A stretch of DNA of 54,413 bases, from positions 1-54,413 of the forward strand of contig JASHQM010000188.1 in the NCBI GenBank assembly GCA_030039165.1, written 5' to 3'. The position numbers and the translations under genes were made by a program. Numbering within the stretch: position 1 is the stretch's first letter; each line of letters begins with the position of its first letter. This stretch comes from Candidatus Sulfotelmatobacter sp. Lineage in GTDB: Bacteria > Acidobacteriota > Terriglobia > Terriglobales > Acidobacteriaceae. The notes beneath the pieces were generated by a model, which saw nothing but the letters and a program-made list of their open reading frames with translations, was not told the DNA's origin and made no database searches. Of this stretch, positions 1 to 9,754 are shown one piece after another.

Positions 1-1586
1 ACCGTGTTGTGGTCGTCGGAATAAAACCATCCCCGATCGCCAACCTGTCCGCCAGATTCTGCATAAAACGGCGTGTGGTCGAGAATGACCTCGCCGTCTT
101 CGCCGGCCTTGAGTTCCTGCACTCCCTGGCCGTTCTTGATGATCGCCACCACTTCGCATCCATCTGAGCGAGTCTGCCAGTAACCCTCAAAAACCGATTT
201 CGGAAGCTGCTGATACGCAGGATTCGCCGTCTGCTTCGCCGCACCTTTCCAGGAGGCGCGGGCGCGAGCGCGCTGCTCTTCCATCGCGCGATCAAAGCCG
301 GCCTGGTCGAAAGATAGGCCAGCATCGCGTACAGCGTCCTGAATGAAATCGAGCGGCATCCCGAATGTGTCGTAGAGCTTGAACGCATCCTCGCCCGTAA
401 GCCGGTTTTCTGCAAGCAAGCTTTCCAGCTTCCCTAATCCGACATCGAGCGTGTGCGCGAACCTCTGTTCCTCCGCGAGTACTGCCTTCGAAACCCGCTC
501 CGCCGTCTCATCCAATTCCGGATACGCATCATTCATCAAGTCGCGCACCGCAAAGACCATCTGGTAGAGAAACGGTTTCATCTGCCCCAGCAAACGTCCA
601 TGCGTGATGGCCCGGCGAATGATTTTGCGTAGCACATACCCGCGGCCTTCATTCGAAGGCAAAACTCCGTCGGAAATCAAAAACGTTGCGGAGCGCGAAT
701 GGTCGGCAATGACTCGAAGCGATGCTGCCGATTTCGTATGCGCTTCCTTCGCCAGTTCCTTCTTCAACGATGCCCCGGTCAATTCTGCCGCCCTCTTGAT
801 CAGCGGCGTGAACAGATCCGTGTCAAAAATCGAGACGACTCTTTGCAGGACCGCCGTTGCGCGCTCCAACCCCATGCCGGTGTCAATCGACGGCTTGGGC
901 AGCGGGTTCAACTTGCCCGAAGCGTCGCGGTCGAACTGCATGAACACCAGATTCCAGATTTCCACGTAGCGCCCGCAGTCGCAGGGGAAAGCGCAATCGG
1001 TGTGACCCTGGTCGCTTGCCGCCGGGCCCATGTCGTAGTGAATCTCGCTGCACGGGCCGCACGGGCCGGTGTCACCCATTTGCCAGAAATTGTCTTTCAG
1101 GCCCATCTCGAAGATTCGATCTTTAGCTACACCCTGGCCCAGCCACAGCTCATGCGCTTCCGCATCGCGCGGCACTCCACCCTCGCCGTTGAAGATGGTC
1201 ACATACAGTTTCTCTTTCGGAAGCGCGAACCAGTTGGGCGAAGTGACCAACTCCCACGCATAAGGGATGGCCTTTTCTTTGAAGTAATCGCCGAAAGAAA
1301 AATTGCCCAGCATCTCGAAAAACGTGAGATGACGGTTGGTGAACCCGACGTTCTCGAGATCGTTGTGTTTTCCGCCCGCGCGCACGCACTTTTGCGAAGT
1401 TGTGGCCCGCGAATAGTCGCGTTTTTCCAGGCCCAAGAAGACATCTTTGAACTGGTTCATGCCGGCATTGGTAAACAGCAAAGTTGAGTCGTTCGCCGGC
1501 ACGAGCGATGACGAATGCACCTCTTTATGCCCTTTTTGCACAAAGAAGTCCAAAAACCTGCGGCGAATTTCAGAACCGGTAAGCAT
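1..1586 (-). CDS. alaS: Alanine--tRNA ligase, 5' part (runs off the window)
   Basis: Charges tRNA-Ala with alanine in the cytoplasm. I read about 528 residues of the N-terminal part; the rest lies beyond base 1. The protein starts [15 protein letters not shown] and contains class II synthetase signatures typical of Ala[16 protein letters not shown] near residue 40, [19 protein letters not shown] near 65, [15 protein letters not shown] near 90, and [15 protein letters not shown] near 170. These identify the family without ambiguity. The ATG at 1586 matches the usual AlaS N-terminus. No good Shine-Dalgarno precedes it. The editing and C-terminal domains cannot be judged here. Confidence 0.97.
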   Translation of the reverse strand, partial: MLTGSEIRRRFLDFFVQKGHKEVHSSSLVPANDSTLLFTNAGMNQFKDVFLGLEKRDYSRATTSQKCVRAGGKHNDLENVGFTNRHLTFFEMLGNFSFGDYFKEKAIPYAWELVTSPNWFALPKEKLYVTIFNGEGGVPRDAEAHELWLGQGVAKDRIFEMGLKDNFWQMGDTGPCGPCSEIHYDMGPAASDQGHTDCAFPCDCGRYVEIWNLVFMQFDRDASGKLNPLPKPSIDTGMGLERATAVLQRVVSIFDTDLFTPLIKRAAELTGASLKKELAKEAHTKSAASLRVIADHSRSATFLISDGVLPSNEGRGYVLRKIIRRAITHGRLLGQMKPFLYQMVFAVRDLMNDAYPELDETAERVSKAVLAEEQRFAHTLDVGLGKLESLLAENRLTGEDAFKLYDTFGMPLDFIQDAVRDAGLSFDQAGFDRAMEEQRARARASWKGAAKQTANPAYQQLPKSVFEGYWQTRSDGCEVVAIIKNGQGVQELKAGEDGEVILDHTPFYAESGGQVGDRGWFYSDDHNT

Positions 1587-1728
1587 GCGTGGATTCAGCT
1601 TGATTCTAGCATCCGAAACATAAACAGAGAGGCGCACCGGGAGCGCAGAGTAAGCTCGTATGCAGACCCCCTGTTCCTTTGTGCCCTCTGTGTTTAGTTT
1701 TTTGGAGGATTGTTTCTCAGCGCCCGGG

Positions 1729-3018
1729 CTAGGCCACCGAATTTGCGCCTTGCATGGCTGCCGGCACTTCCACTCGCTCCGCCGCCTTGCCCTCGAGCAT
1801 CTCTTTCGGACAAATCATATGCAGCAGCGGCGTAGTCATAAACGTGGTCACCAGCGCCATGATCACCATCATCGAGAACAGCGCTGGTGAAATCACCTTG
1901 ATATCGAGGCCGATATTCAGAATCACCAACTCCATGAGGCCGCGTGTGTTCATCAGGATGCCGAGACCTGCGGCTTCACGCAGTTGCATGCCGCTCATCC
2001 ACGAAGCCAGGGTCGAACCGCCCAGCTTGCCCAGCGAGGCGACGAGAATAATGAGCGCACAGTACATCCACATCTCGGGACCTTTCACCAGGCCAACGTT
2101 GGTGCGCAGGCCAGTGAAGGCGAAATACAGTGGCAGCAGCAGGGTAACGGTGATGGTCTCGAAGCGGTCGAGCACGTAGCGGACGAACTTCGGTTCCTTG
2201 GGCATGATGGCGCCCATGAGGAATGCGCCGAACAGCAGATGGATGCCCAAGCTTTCCGTGCATATCGCCGAGATGAGCACAAGTAGAAGCATGAAAGCCA
2301 TGCGATTCTCGCTGAGATGGCCCCACTTCTGATAAGCATTGAGAAAGATGCCGTGCAGCAGGCGCTGCACGCCAAAAATCATGATCAGCGCAAAAACGAC
2401 GATGCCACCAATGGTTGTCCAGATAGAAACGGTGGAGTGAGCGGCGCGGATGAGCACCACAATGTAGGCAAGGATGCACCATCCGGTAACGTCATCCACT
2501 GCAGCACAGGCAATCGCCACTGTGCCCAGGCGGCTGCGTAGCATTCTGCGCTCCGACAGAATTCGAGCCAGCACCGGGAACGCGGTGATGCTCATCGCAG
2601 CGCCCATGAACAGCGCGAAGCTGGTGAAACGTACGCTGTCGTCAGAGAGGTGCGGATACAAATACAACGCCAGTACCGCGGCCATGACAAATGGCGCCGT
2701 AATGCTGACGTGGCTGGTCAGCACCGCCGCATGGCTTTCATGTTGCAGTTCCTTGGGATTGATATTTAATCCCACCAGGAACATGAATACAATCACGCCG
2801 ATCTGCGACAAGGCGTTCAAAAAACCCAGGCTGCTCACAGGAAACAGATATGCGGAAAAGTGTGGCGCGATCCAGCCCAGAAGCGACGGCCCCAACATGA
2901 TGCCGGCAAACATCTCGCCGACCACGCGCGGCTGTCGAATTTTTTTGAAAATGGCGCCCGTCACCCGGCACGAAGCCAGAACGACCGTAACCTGCAAGAC
3001 CAGAAGAAAGAGGTTCAT
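1729..3018 (-). CDS. CPA2-family cation:proton antiporter (Kef/NapA-like)
   Basis: Predicted inner-membrane Na+ or K+/H+ antiporter of about 429 residues with some 12 hydrophobic segments. The CPA2 pattern is visible: an early segment with [15 protein letters not shown] (pore half-helix region), a stretch reading [19 protein letters not shown], and conserved small-residue-rich helices such as [14 protein letters not shown], which carries the TAFPV motif of Kef/NapA-like proteins. There is no C-terminal RCK/TrkA domain, so ligand gating as in KefB is not expected. I chose MNLFLLVLQ at 3018; an 18-residue upstream extension is hydrophilic and overlaps the previous gene. The leader holds an 11-bp tandem duplication. 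It follows a small membrane-protein gene by 10 nt, probably in one operon. Ion specificity is not visible. Confidence 0.9.
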   Translation of the reverse strand: MNLFLLVLQVTVVLASCRVTGAIFKKIRQPRVVGEMFAGIMLGPSLLGWIAPHFSAYLFPVSSLGFLNALSQIGVIVFMFLVGLNINPKELQHESHAAVLTSHVSITAPFVMAAVLALYLYPHLSDDSVRFTSFALFMGAAMSITAFPVLARILSERRMLRSRLGTVAIACAAVDDVTGWCILAYIVVLIRAAHSTVSIWTTIGGIVVFALIMIFGVQRLLHGIFLNAYQKWGHLSENRMAFMLLLVLISAICTESLGIHLLFGAFLMGAIMPKEPKFVRYVLDRFETITVTLLLPLYFAFTGLRTNVGLVKGPEMWMYCALIILVASLGKLGGSTLASWMSGMQLREAAGLGILMNTRGLMELVILNIGLDIKVISPALFSMMVIMALVTTFMTTPLLHMICPKEMLEGKAAERVEVPAAMQGANSVA

Positions 3019-3040
3019 TAGTGCGTCCCTAGTGCGTCCC
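3019..3040. repeat. Perfect 11-bp tandem duplication at a gene junction
   Basis: TAGTGCGTCCC occurs twice head to tail. On the minus strand the duplication lies between the AGGAGG-like site inside the end of the 176-residue gene and the antiporter ATG. The extra copy supplies the TAG stop of the upstream gene and pushes the ribosome binding site about 20 nt from the ATG. With one copy, the junction would be TAATG with the site about 9 nt away. Confidence 0.9.
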
Positions 3041-3559
3041 TCCTGCGGCCGCGCGCGGTTGCCGCACGGCATGGAACTGGAGCAGGCAGGCGGCGCAGTT
3101 TTCTACTCTAATTGTGCCCAGCAAAGTCCGCGGCTCGGCCTGCGAATCGAGCGCTGCCGTGAGATTCAAACTACGGTCCGCACAAGCCCCTCTGGATCCA
3201 TCACCCCCTCGGAACTGCGCTGTGAGTGTCTTCCCTTCAATCGTGCCGGCTGTGGTTCTCGTTCCACCGGCGAGGGCGATTACAAGATTTGGGCCGGATT
3301 GCGAGATCGACAACGGCTGGCTGGTAATAGCGGAGAAATAATTGCCGCAGGATGAAGCCGAGGCCGCCTGCGGGTCAGTAGCAGCTTCCACCTTCCACGT
3401 GCCATCAACTGAAGCGGGTGCAGTCAGGTGGCGGCCGGTCTTCAGTACTCCTACCAGGCCAAGCAAGGGCAGCCCCACCAGAAAGATGTACGCGATAATG
3501 AAATTGCGATTCGCGTGCCACATGTGCTTGCTGCTCTGGGGGCGGGCTGTCTCTTGCAT
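3029..3559 (-). CDS. Small membrane-anchored protein of unknown function
   Basis: 176 residues. After a short polar N-terminus there is one hydrophobic segment (about residues 20-40, FIIAYIFLVGLPLLGLVGVL), then a Ser/Thr/Gly-rich part with alternating hydrophobics suggesting a small beta-sheet domain outside the membrane. Four cysteines (residues near 71, 125, 154 and 157) could form disulfides. I recognise no family. It lies directly upstream of the antiporter gene on the same strand with 10 nt between them, so it may be an accessory subunit, which is inference. An alternative start is the Met at residue 13. A TATACT hexamer upstream could be its -10 box. Confidence 0.7.
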   Translation of the reverse strand: MQETARPQSSKHMWHANRNFIIAYIFLVGLPLLGLVGVLKTGRHLTAPASVDGTWKVEAATDPQAASASSCGNYFSAITSQPLSISQSGPNLVIALAGGTRTTAGTIEGKTLTAQFRGGDGSRGACADRSLNLTAALDSQAEPRTLLGTIRVENCAACLLQFHAVRQPRAAAGGTH

Positions 3560-3626
3560 AGGACGTCACCCATGCCGCGGAGTATATCGCTTTGTAACCG
3601 CCTCAGGCGCCGCAAAACAGATACCA

Positions 3627-3645
3627 CAGGGGTTAAAAGCCCCTG
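3627..3645. terminator. GC-rich hairpin between halogenase and membrane-protein genes
   Basis: CAGGGG and CCCCTG flank a 7-nt AT-rich loop. The hairpin lies 26 nt downstream of the halogenase stop on the minus strand and could end that transcript. The following minus-strand sequence is only moderately T-rich, so the terminator call is weak; it could also be a dispersed palindromic repeat. Confidence 0.4.
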
Positions 3646-3670
3646 ATTTCTCTAAAGCTCCAGTGAAGCC

Positions 3671-5029
3671 TTAGAACTGTGGCCGGAATGCGTCTGACGT
3701 TAGGTCGCCCAGCAGCTTGTGCCATGGGTGCTTTTCGTTCTGCTCAACCTTCGCGACCATTTCCTTCATTTTCGTCAGGACTTCTGGCTGGTCCTCATCG
3801 TACACGTCGCCCTGCAGCAGCTTGAGCACGTCCAACCGGTAATTCTTGTCGTGGATGAAGTACGTGAACAGCACGTTCAGCCGATAGTATACCGAGATGA
3901 ACTCGTACCAGTTTTTGGTGCCGCGGCGCAGCTTGTTTTCGTAGTCGCTAAACGCCTGGCGCGAAAAGTCGTTCTTCTCCAGCGCCTTGAGAATGTCCTT
4001 ATACGCGAACCGCGAACTGTTCAGCGCAATGCTGACGCCGGTCGAGAAGATGGGATCGACGAAGCGGCCTGCATCTCCCACCAGCATGAAGCGGTCACCG
4101 CAAATCTGCTTCATGGCGTAGCTGTAATCGCCTTCGTCTTTAAAGGGGCGAATCCGCTCAGACTTGCGCAGTGTTTCCGCGATTAGCGGACGGCTGCCGA
4201 CCGAGTCCCAGAAAAACTGTTCGCGATCCGCTTTCGCCTTCGCGAAGTTCCTTTTCTGCGTGACCACCCCCAGGCTGGTAACCGAATCGGTGATCGGAAT
4301 CTGCCAGATCCAGGTGTTCGAAATGGGCAGGAAGTGAATGTAAATGTAATCCAGATTCGTGTCGCGCATGGCGAACACCTTGCGGTCATAGCCGTCGAAC
4401 CAGGAGTGGATCGCATACTGATCGAATACCGTGTCCTGCACTTTCAGCTTGAGCTGGTTGCCGAGGAACGTCTGGCGGCCGCTGCAATCGACCACCATCT
4501 TGCAGCTCACGGACATTTCTTTCGGCCCGAGTTGGAAATAAACGTCAGGATGCTCTGGACCGAAATCCACGCGCGCTACTTTCACGCCGTCATAGACCGT
4601 CGCGCCCAGTTTCTGCGCGTGTTGCAGCAGCATCAGATCGAACTTGCCGCGGTCCACATGGTAGGTGTAGTTGCGGTCCTCCATGCCTTCCTGCATCCGC
4701 TCTTCGAAGCGGATGTCGACGTTGTACTCCGGCGTCATTCCATTCAGGTCGTGCACGTAGCCGGGGTTCTGGTCGTTCGTGGTCCAGACCGCTCCGTACT
4801 TGTGAGGGAATTTCGCCGCTTCCATCTGCGGCAGGAAATCCAGGTCTTTAAATACTTTGGTCGAAGACGGAACCAGCGACTCGCCCACGTGCGGCCGGGG
4901 AAACAACTCGCGCTCGAAGATCACGCATTTGACGCCGTTCTTGGCCAAATAACAGCCCATGCTCGAGCCGGCAGGTCCACCGCCGATGATGGCTACATCA
5001 AAATCCGGTACTGAATGATTCGTGTTCAA
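3671..5029 (-). CDS. Flavin-dependent halogenase-like oxidoreductase (copy 1)
   Basis: 452-residue FAD enzyme of the flavin-dependent halogenase / p-hydroxybenzoate hydroxylase fold. The Rossmann motif IIGGGPAGSSM is at about 14-24. A lysine in FPHKYGA (K77) fits the lysine that handles hypohalite in characterised halogenases. NTWIWQIPI (about 238-246) matches the WxWxIP motif separating halogenases from related monooxygenases. GDAGRFVDPIFSTGVSIAL (about 318-336) matches the FAD-contact motif with FxxPxFSxG. Substrate is unknown; no carrier-protein or NRPS/PKS gene is nearby. The start is a TTG at 5029 with GGAG six bases upstream. It is a tandem paralogue of the next upstream gene, 152 nt away. 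A plain FAD oxygenase is the alternative. Confidence 0.82.
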   Translation of the reverse strand: MNTNHSVPDFDVAIIGGGPAGSSMGCYLAKNGVKCVIFERELFPRPHVGESLVPSSTKVFKDLDFLPQMEAAKFPHKYGAVWTTNDQNPGYVHDLNGMTPEYNVDIRFEERMQEGMEDRNYTYHVDRGKFDLMLLQHAQKLGATVYDGVKVARVDFGPEHPDVYFQLGPKEMSVSCKMVVDCSGRQTFLGNQLKLKVQDTVFDQYAIHSWFDGYDRKVFAMRDTNLDYIYIHFLPISNTWIWQIPITDSVTSLGVVTQKRNFAKAKADREQFFWDSVGSRPLIAETLRKSERIRPFKDEGDYSYAMKQICGDRFMLVGDAGRFVDPIFSTGVSIALNSSRFAYKDILKALEKNDFSRQAFSDYENKLRRGTKNWYEFISVYYRLNVLFTYFIHDKNYRLDVLKLLQGDVYDEDQPEVLTKMKEMVAKVEQNEKHPWHKLLGDLTSDAFRPQF

Positions 5030-5181
5030 TGCTCTCTCCGAAGTCTTCTATGAAGCGGACACCTACCTCTAGCGGTTGCCCCACCTTTGTCGCGTTCTGT
5101 GCGACGGGTTAGGGATTTTGATTCTTTCCCGAGTACCCCATTTTCTCGCGCCCTCTGCGCCAGAAGTGGGAACTTCCATCC

Positions 5182-6543
5182 CTACGCCGAAGCCTCCACG
5201 AACGCATCTGCGGTCAAACTGCCGAGGAAGCCATGCAATGCGTGGTTGGGATCCTTTTCGACCTGCCGGACGATGTTGCGCATCCGGGTCAGTACTGCGG
5301 GTTCGGCATCATCATAGACGTCGCCTTGCAGCAACTTGAGTACATCGAGGCGATATCGCGGATCCTGCACGAAGGCGGTGAACAGCACGTTCAGCCGGTA
5401 ATAAACAGTGATGAAGTTGTACCAGTTGCGCGTGCCCAGTTTCAGCGTATTCTCGTAAGTTTCGAACGACTCGCGGCTGTAGTTTCCGGTCTCCAGCGCT
5501 TTGAGAACGTCCTTGTGAGCGAAGCGCGAGCAGTTCAGCGCGATGCTTACGCCGGTCGAGAAGATGGGATCGACAAACCGCCCCGCATCGCCTACCAAGA
5601 CCACGCGATCGCCGGCAAGCTGCTTCATGGCATAGCTGTAATCGCCCTCATCCTTGAACGGCTTGACCTGCTGCGAGCCCTGCGCCTTCAGCCCTTCATA
5701 TAGCTCCGGCCGGCTCTTGATGCACTCCCAGAAAAATTGCTCGCGCGATTCCTTGCTCTTGGCGAAATTCTTTTTCTGTGTGACCACGCCAATGCTGGTC
5801 ACAGTCTTGGTGATGGGAATCTGCCACACCCAGGTGTTGGTAATCGGCAGGAAGTGAATAAAGATAAAGTCCTTCTGCGTGTCCTTATTCGCCGCCATGC
5901 AAGTGCGGTCATAGCCGTCGAACCAGGTGTGGATGGCATATTGGTCGAATACTCTGTCCTGAATGCGCCACTTGAGTTGGTTGCCGACGAGTGTCTTGCG
6001 GCCCGAGGCGTCAACCACGATCTTGCATGTGGTGCTGAATTCCTTCTTGCCAATGTTGTATTTGACCGCGGCGTAATCGGGATTGCTAAAATCGACGCCG
6101 CTCACCCCCACGCCTTCATAAACCTTCGCGCCAAACCCGTTGGCGTGTTGCAGAAGCATCAAATCGAATTTGCCGCGATCGACGTGATAGGTATAGTTCT
6201 GTCCCACGCCCTGATCGCGCTCGGAAAAGCTCACGTCAACGTGGCAATCGGCCGAAACACCGCCGAAATCCATGTTGTAAACCTTTGCGTCAGAGGCCGC
6301 TGTCCAGGCCGCGCCAAACTTGTGCGGAAATTTTGCTTCCTCCATCTTGGGCAGGAAGTCGAGATCTTTGAAAACCCGCGTGGAAGACGGAACCAGCGAC
6401 TCTCCCACGTGCTCGCGCGGCATCAGTTCGCGCTCGAACACGCAACAATTCACCCCGTTCTTCGCTAGATAGGCCGCCATGCTGGAGCCGGCCGGTCCGC
6501 CTCCGATTATGCCTACCTCGAAATCTGTTGCAGATGAATTCAT
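5182..6543 (-). CDS. Flavin-dependent halogenase-like oxidoreductase (copy 2)
   Basis: 453-residue paralogue of the neighbouring gene, alignable end to end with the same motifs: IIGGGPAGSSM, HVGESLVPSSTRVFKDL, FPHKFGAAW with the candidate catalytic lysine, NTWVWQIPI, and GDAGRFVDPIFSTGVSIAL. It presumably uses FADH2 from a separate reductase; none is seen here. I place the start at the ATG at 6543, which has AGAAGG about 8 nt upstream; a GTG six bases earlier is too close to that site. The copies differ mainly around residues 85-120, a region facing substrate in this fold, so they may act on different substrates (inference). Confidence 0.82.
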   Translation of the reverse strand: MNSSATDFEVGIIGGGPAGSSMAAYLAKNGVNCCVFERELMPREHVGESLVPSSTRVFKDLDFLPKMEEAKFPHKFGAAWTAASDAKVYNMDFGGVSADCHVDVSFSERDQGVGQNYTYHVDRGKFDLMLLQHANGFGAKVYEGVGVSGVDFSNPDYAAVKYNIGKKEFSTTCKIVVDASGRKTLVGNQLKWRIQDRVFDQYAIHTWFDGYDRTCMAANKDTQKDFIFIHFLPITNTWVWQIPITKTVTSIGVVTQKKNFAKSKESREQFFWECIKSRPELYEGLKAQGSQQVKPFKDEGDYSYAMKQLAGDRVVLVGDAGRFVDPIFSTGVSIALNCSRFAHKDVLKALETGNYSRESFETYENTLKLGTRNWYNFITVYYRLNVLFTAFVQDPRYRLDVLKLLQGDVYDDAEPAVLTRMRNIVRQVEKDPNHALHGFLGSLTADAFVEASA

Positions 6544-7029
6544 ACCCACTGCCTTCTCCCTGAATATTGGTTAAAAGTGGAAATCGCGCGTTTCACAAAA
6601 CACCGCCCAAATGGTTCTGAATAATCCGGATTGTAGTTCACGGAACAGGTGACAGGCACTCTTCCTCAACCGGCGCTTACCGGTCGATGGAAACTCGGCT
6701 GTTTTGGAGGAGAAACGCTACTTTGTAAAGCGCGTTGTGTTTCCAGTAAAACAGAAATTGCCTGATAAGCCAATACTGAAAAATCTTGCACACTGTGACT
6801 TTAGTGACCGAGGCCGCTCTTGCTCCCATTCCACTGCGAGTAACATTAGAGCCATGTTCTTTAATCACATCTCTTTGCCCTCTTGTTCGCGGTTACGGGC
6901 TTTACCTGGTCGTAACCGCCGCAAACTGACCCCACTTCGACGCAATTGACAGCTCGAATTCGCAATGGCAACATGGAAGCCTAACCGGGCACACTTCCTC
7001 CCCTCGTGTTCCCAGTATCCGGCGGGGGA
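6544..7029. other. Intergenic region without a supportable gene
   Basis: Divergent region between the halogenase pair (minus) and a lipoprotein gene (plus). The short open frames here lack start sites, recognisable motifs or codon bias. A stretch around 6710-6790 is more AT-rich than its surroundings. It should hold the promoters of both flanking units, but I could not assign convincing -35/-10 pairs. Confidence 0.5.
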
Positions 7030-8808
7030 ATGTTGAAAGAATCCAGAGAAAAATCCATTTTGCGCATCCGTGCATGCGCCTTAGCTGTATTGGGCCTGCT
7101 ACCCCTCACGGCGTGCATCGCTTCGGCGCCGGGCAACGGCAGCGGGAGCCAGCAACAGCCGATTCAGGTTACTGTTACTTCGGCCACCAAATTGCCGGCA
7201 TCCATTCCGGTGAGCACCTCCACTACGCCGAGTACAGTGCAGTTCGGAGCCACGCTCACCGGCACGACCAACACGGCTGTGACCTGGAGCCTCAGCTTAA
7301 GCTCCAGTTCCAACTCCAGCGCCAGCGGCGATGGCTTGGGCGCCATCGATTCGAATGGCAACTATACCGCCCCGCAAACCATCAACTCCTGCCCCGCAAA
7401 TGTTACGCCCTGCGAACTTCAGGTAGTGGTTACAGCCACGTCTCAAGCCAACACTTCAGATTCCGGTCAGGCGCTGATTAACGTGCACGTCATCGTCGCT
7501 ATCTCTCCCACTTCCGCGACTTTGGGACAAGGCGCCAATCTTCAGTTCACGGCCGCGGTGATCGGCACGCCCAGCGGTGCGTCCTACCAGGGTGTGAATT
7601 GGGGAGCCGCTTGCACTACGTGTGCCAGCGGACAGGGCGGCGGCGCTTTCGACCCGAACAATGCCGGCCTTTTCATCGCTCCTCCGTTCGAACAGGGCGT
7701 AAACACTCCACAGATCATTAGCGCCAGCGCGACCTCGGCCTTCGATCCCACACAGTACGCCAGTGCAACCGTAACCGTCGATCCGACCGACCCTCTCGGA
7801 ACCGCTAGTCCTTCCACCACAAGTGGCGCTGAAATTTCCTGTCCCAGCGGAGGCCTGAGCGGCGGCACCTGCTATCAAATCGATGTCTCTTGCCCAAACA
7901 TCGCAGACTGGACTGTCTATCTCAAAGTGAACACCCCTGCCGGAACTCCCATCGGCACCGTTCTCTTTTCTACCGGTTCGGGTGGTGGCACGCTTTACGA
8001 CAACTCGCCCGATTTTTTCTATAACACTACGGTTAACGGTGGAGCGGCGGTTGTGCAGGGAATTCTGAGCGCCGGATACACAACCGTGCAGCTTTCCTTC
8101 GGGTCCGCATTCAATTCATCTTCCAGTGTCACGAATGGCTGGTTGCAAGGTCCCGGAGGCGTACGCCGCTTGGCCTGCCGCTACGCCACTGCCGCCCAAT
8201 GGGTCTACACCAATATTCACAACTCGAGCAAAACGGCGGCTTTTTGCGCCACTGGCAACAGCGGAGGCTCGGGCGCGATTGGTTACTCCTTATCTGAATA
8301 TGGACAGAACTCGATCTTCAACATGGCCGAGCCGACAAGCGGTCCGGTGATGACCCAAATCAATGCCGGGTGCAATCCGTCAGGAAGCCTTAATTACGAC
8401 GGAACCACCGCCTGCACTGGTGCTCCCACCGATATGAGCTATTCGCTCGCAGACGCAGCCATCATCGACACGGCCTACCAGGCTGCTGGCCAGACCACTC
8501 CCACTCTTTGCACCGATGGCGTGAACGGCTCAAATACCAACAATCTCAGGTTCGAATCCGACAGCATTGACTACTCACCTTCGAAATCGCCTGCACTCCC
8601 AATTTCTGGGACTGTTTTGAATGCCGTTTTCGGAGGGCAGGACACAACCAACGCCGTGCCCCAGGGCGAATGGTGGTGGGCATCGGTGGCGCCCAAACCA
8701 ACTCAGGCCTGCGTCAGCGATGCGCCCCACGCGATTCCAGCCGCACCCTCCGGCGACGGCGTAACTCAAATCGTCAACGACATCATGACCCTCTGCAAGG
8801 TTCCTTAG
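7030..8808 (+). CDS. Secreted lipoprotein with Ig-like repeats, unknown function
   Basis: 592 residues. A positively charged N-terminus and hydrophobic core end in the lipobox LLPLTAC, so Cys29 is probably lipidated. The mature part begins with a Ser/Gly/Gln-rich linker followed by bacterial Ig-like modules, rich in Thr and Ser, with phrases such as ITVSPTSATLGQG-like strands typical of acidobacterial adhesin-like proteins. The C-terminal half (from about residue 260) has paired cysteines and many Asn/Gly and may be a separate globular domain I do not recognise. The ATG at 7030 gives the cleanest signal peptide; a GTG at 7006 would add eight residues. Surface location is inferred; binding partner unknown. 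Confidence 0.8.
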   Translation: MLKESREKSILRIRACALAVLGLLPLTACIASAPGNGSGSQQQPIQVTVTSATKLPASIPVSTSTTPSTVQFGATLTGTTNTAVTWSLSLSSSSNSSASGDGLGAIDSNGNYTAPQTINSCPANVTPCELQVVVTATSQANTSDSGQALINVHVIVAISPTSATLGQGANLQFTAAVIGTPSGASYQGVNWGAACTTCASGQGGGAFDPNNAGLFIAPPFEQGVNTPQIISASATSAFDPTQYASATVTVDPTDPLGTASPSTTSGAEISCPSGGLSGGTCYQIDVSCPNIADWTVYLKVNTPAGTPIGTVLFSTGSGGGTLYDNSPDFFYNTTVNGGAAVVQGILSAGYTTVQLSFGSAFNSSSSVTNGWLQGPGGVRRLACRYATAAQWVYTNIHNSSKTAAFCATGNSGGSGAIGYSLSEYGQNSIFNMAEPTSGPVMTQINAGCNPSGSLNYDGTTACTGAPTDMSYSLADAAIIDTAYQAAGQTTPTLCTDGVNGSNTNNLRFESDSIDYSPSKSPALPISGTVLNAVFGGQDTTNAVPQGEWWWASVAPKPTQACVSDAPHAIPAAPSGDGVTQIVNDIMTLCKVP

Positions 8809-8968
8809 CGGTGGAGAAGGATTCGTCCCGCAAGATGCGTCTCGCAAATGGTCTTGAAGGGGTGCGGCCTCAGCCGAGCCACGAGTACCCCATCCTTGCT
8901 GCCTTCTTCGCGGTTTCAATTGCATCAACTCCCAACGCAGCAAGGGTGGCGGTTCTGTCTCTAGTACA

Positions 8969-9754
8969 ATGGCTTCCGTGAGTCACGTCGTCCGCATCGG
9001 CATTCTCGGCGACTTCAACCCTGAATTTCGCTCCCATCACGCGACCAACGATTCTCTCCAGCACGCCGCCCACAAACTCGATTTCGAAGTCCACTCCGAA
9101 TGGATCCCCACTCCATCCCTCACCAGCCCGGACTCCGAAAAGATTCTCGAGTCCTTCGACGGCCTCTGGGGCGCGCCCGGCAGTCCCTTTAAAAGCTTCG
9201 ATGGAATGCTCAAGGGCATCGAGTTCGCCCGCCGCCGCGATTGGCCGTACCTCGGTACTTGCGCAGGCTTTCAATACGCGCTGATCGAATTTGCTCGCAA
9301 CGTGCTCGGCATCGCCGATGCCGACACCGCTGAAAACAATTCCGGCTCGAAAAACACCATCATTTATCCTGTCGCTTGCGCCGTTCCCGGCCGCAAGGGT
9401 GATGCTCCCAAGCTCTCCGGCAAGGTTCCGGAAATCCGCCTTCGCCCCGGCTCGTATTTGCAATCGTTTTACGGAAAAAACACGGATACCGTAACGGAAG
9501 AATACTTCTGCAACTTCGAAGTTAACCCCGAGTATGAGTGGTGCGCTATGGAAGCCGGATTCCCTGTCGTCGCCCGCGGACCGCAGGGCGAAATCCGCGC
9601 CGTCGAATCGCCCACGCACCGCTTCTTCGTCGCGACTTTATTTCAGCCGCAACTTTCTTCCACCGAGAAGAAGCCGCATCCTGTGGTTCTCGCCTTCGTC
9701 CAGGCCGCCGAGGACTGGTCGCGCAAGAAACTCGACGACAGTGTGCTGGAATGA
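8969..9754 (+). CDS. Free-standing CTP-synthase-like glutaminase domain protein
   Basis: 261 residues resembling the class I glutamine amidotransferase half of CTP synthase without the synthetase half. The N-terminus VVRIGILGDFNPEFRSHHATNDSL matches the start of that domain. GLWGAPGSPFKSFDGMLKGIEFAR contains the oxyanion-loop-like glycine segment, and YLGTCAGFQYALIEFAR holds the nucleophile-elbow cysteine. Near the C-terminus, FFVATLFQPQLSS stands where CTP synthase has the catalytic His-Pro-Glu triad (HPEF); here it reads QPQL, so His and Glu look replaced. It may therefore have lost glutaminase activity or use different chemistry. Homologues are labelled CTP synthase C-terminal region-related (seleno)proteins in databases; here the elbow codon is Cys. 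Function unknown. Confidence 0.8.
   Translation: MASVSHVVRIGILGDFNPEFRSHHATNDSLQHAAHKLDFEVHSEWIPTPSLTSPDSEKILESFDGLWGAPGSPFKSFDGMLKGIEFARRRDWPYLGTCAGFQYALIEFARNVLGIADADTAENNSGSKNTIIYPVACAVPGRKGDAPKLSGKVPEIRLRPGSYLQSFYGKNTDTVTEEYFCNFEVNPEYEWCAMEAGFPVVARGPQGEIRAVESPTHRFFVATLFQPQLSSTEKKPHPVVLAFVQAAEDWSRKKLDDSVLE

Noticed and set aside
2474..3355. 293-codon plus-strand frame over the antiporter and its neighbour
   Set aside because: Spans the junction of two better supported minus-strand genes; its product has no domain.
4334..6468. Long plus-strand frames opposite the two halogenase genes
   Set aside because: Mirror frames of GC-rich genes; they appear at the same place in both paralogues as expected for antisense shadows.
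6640..6690. Motif resembling an insertion sequence or REP end (GGTGACAGGCAC)
   Set aside because: No transposase, no matching inverted copy and no target duplication found.
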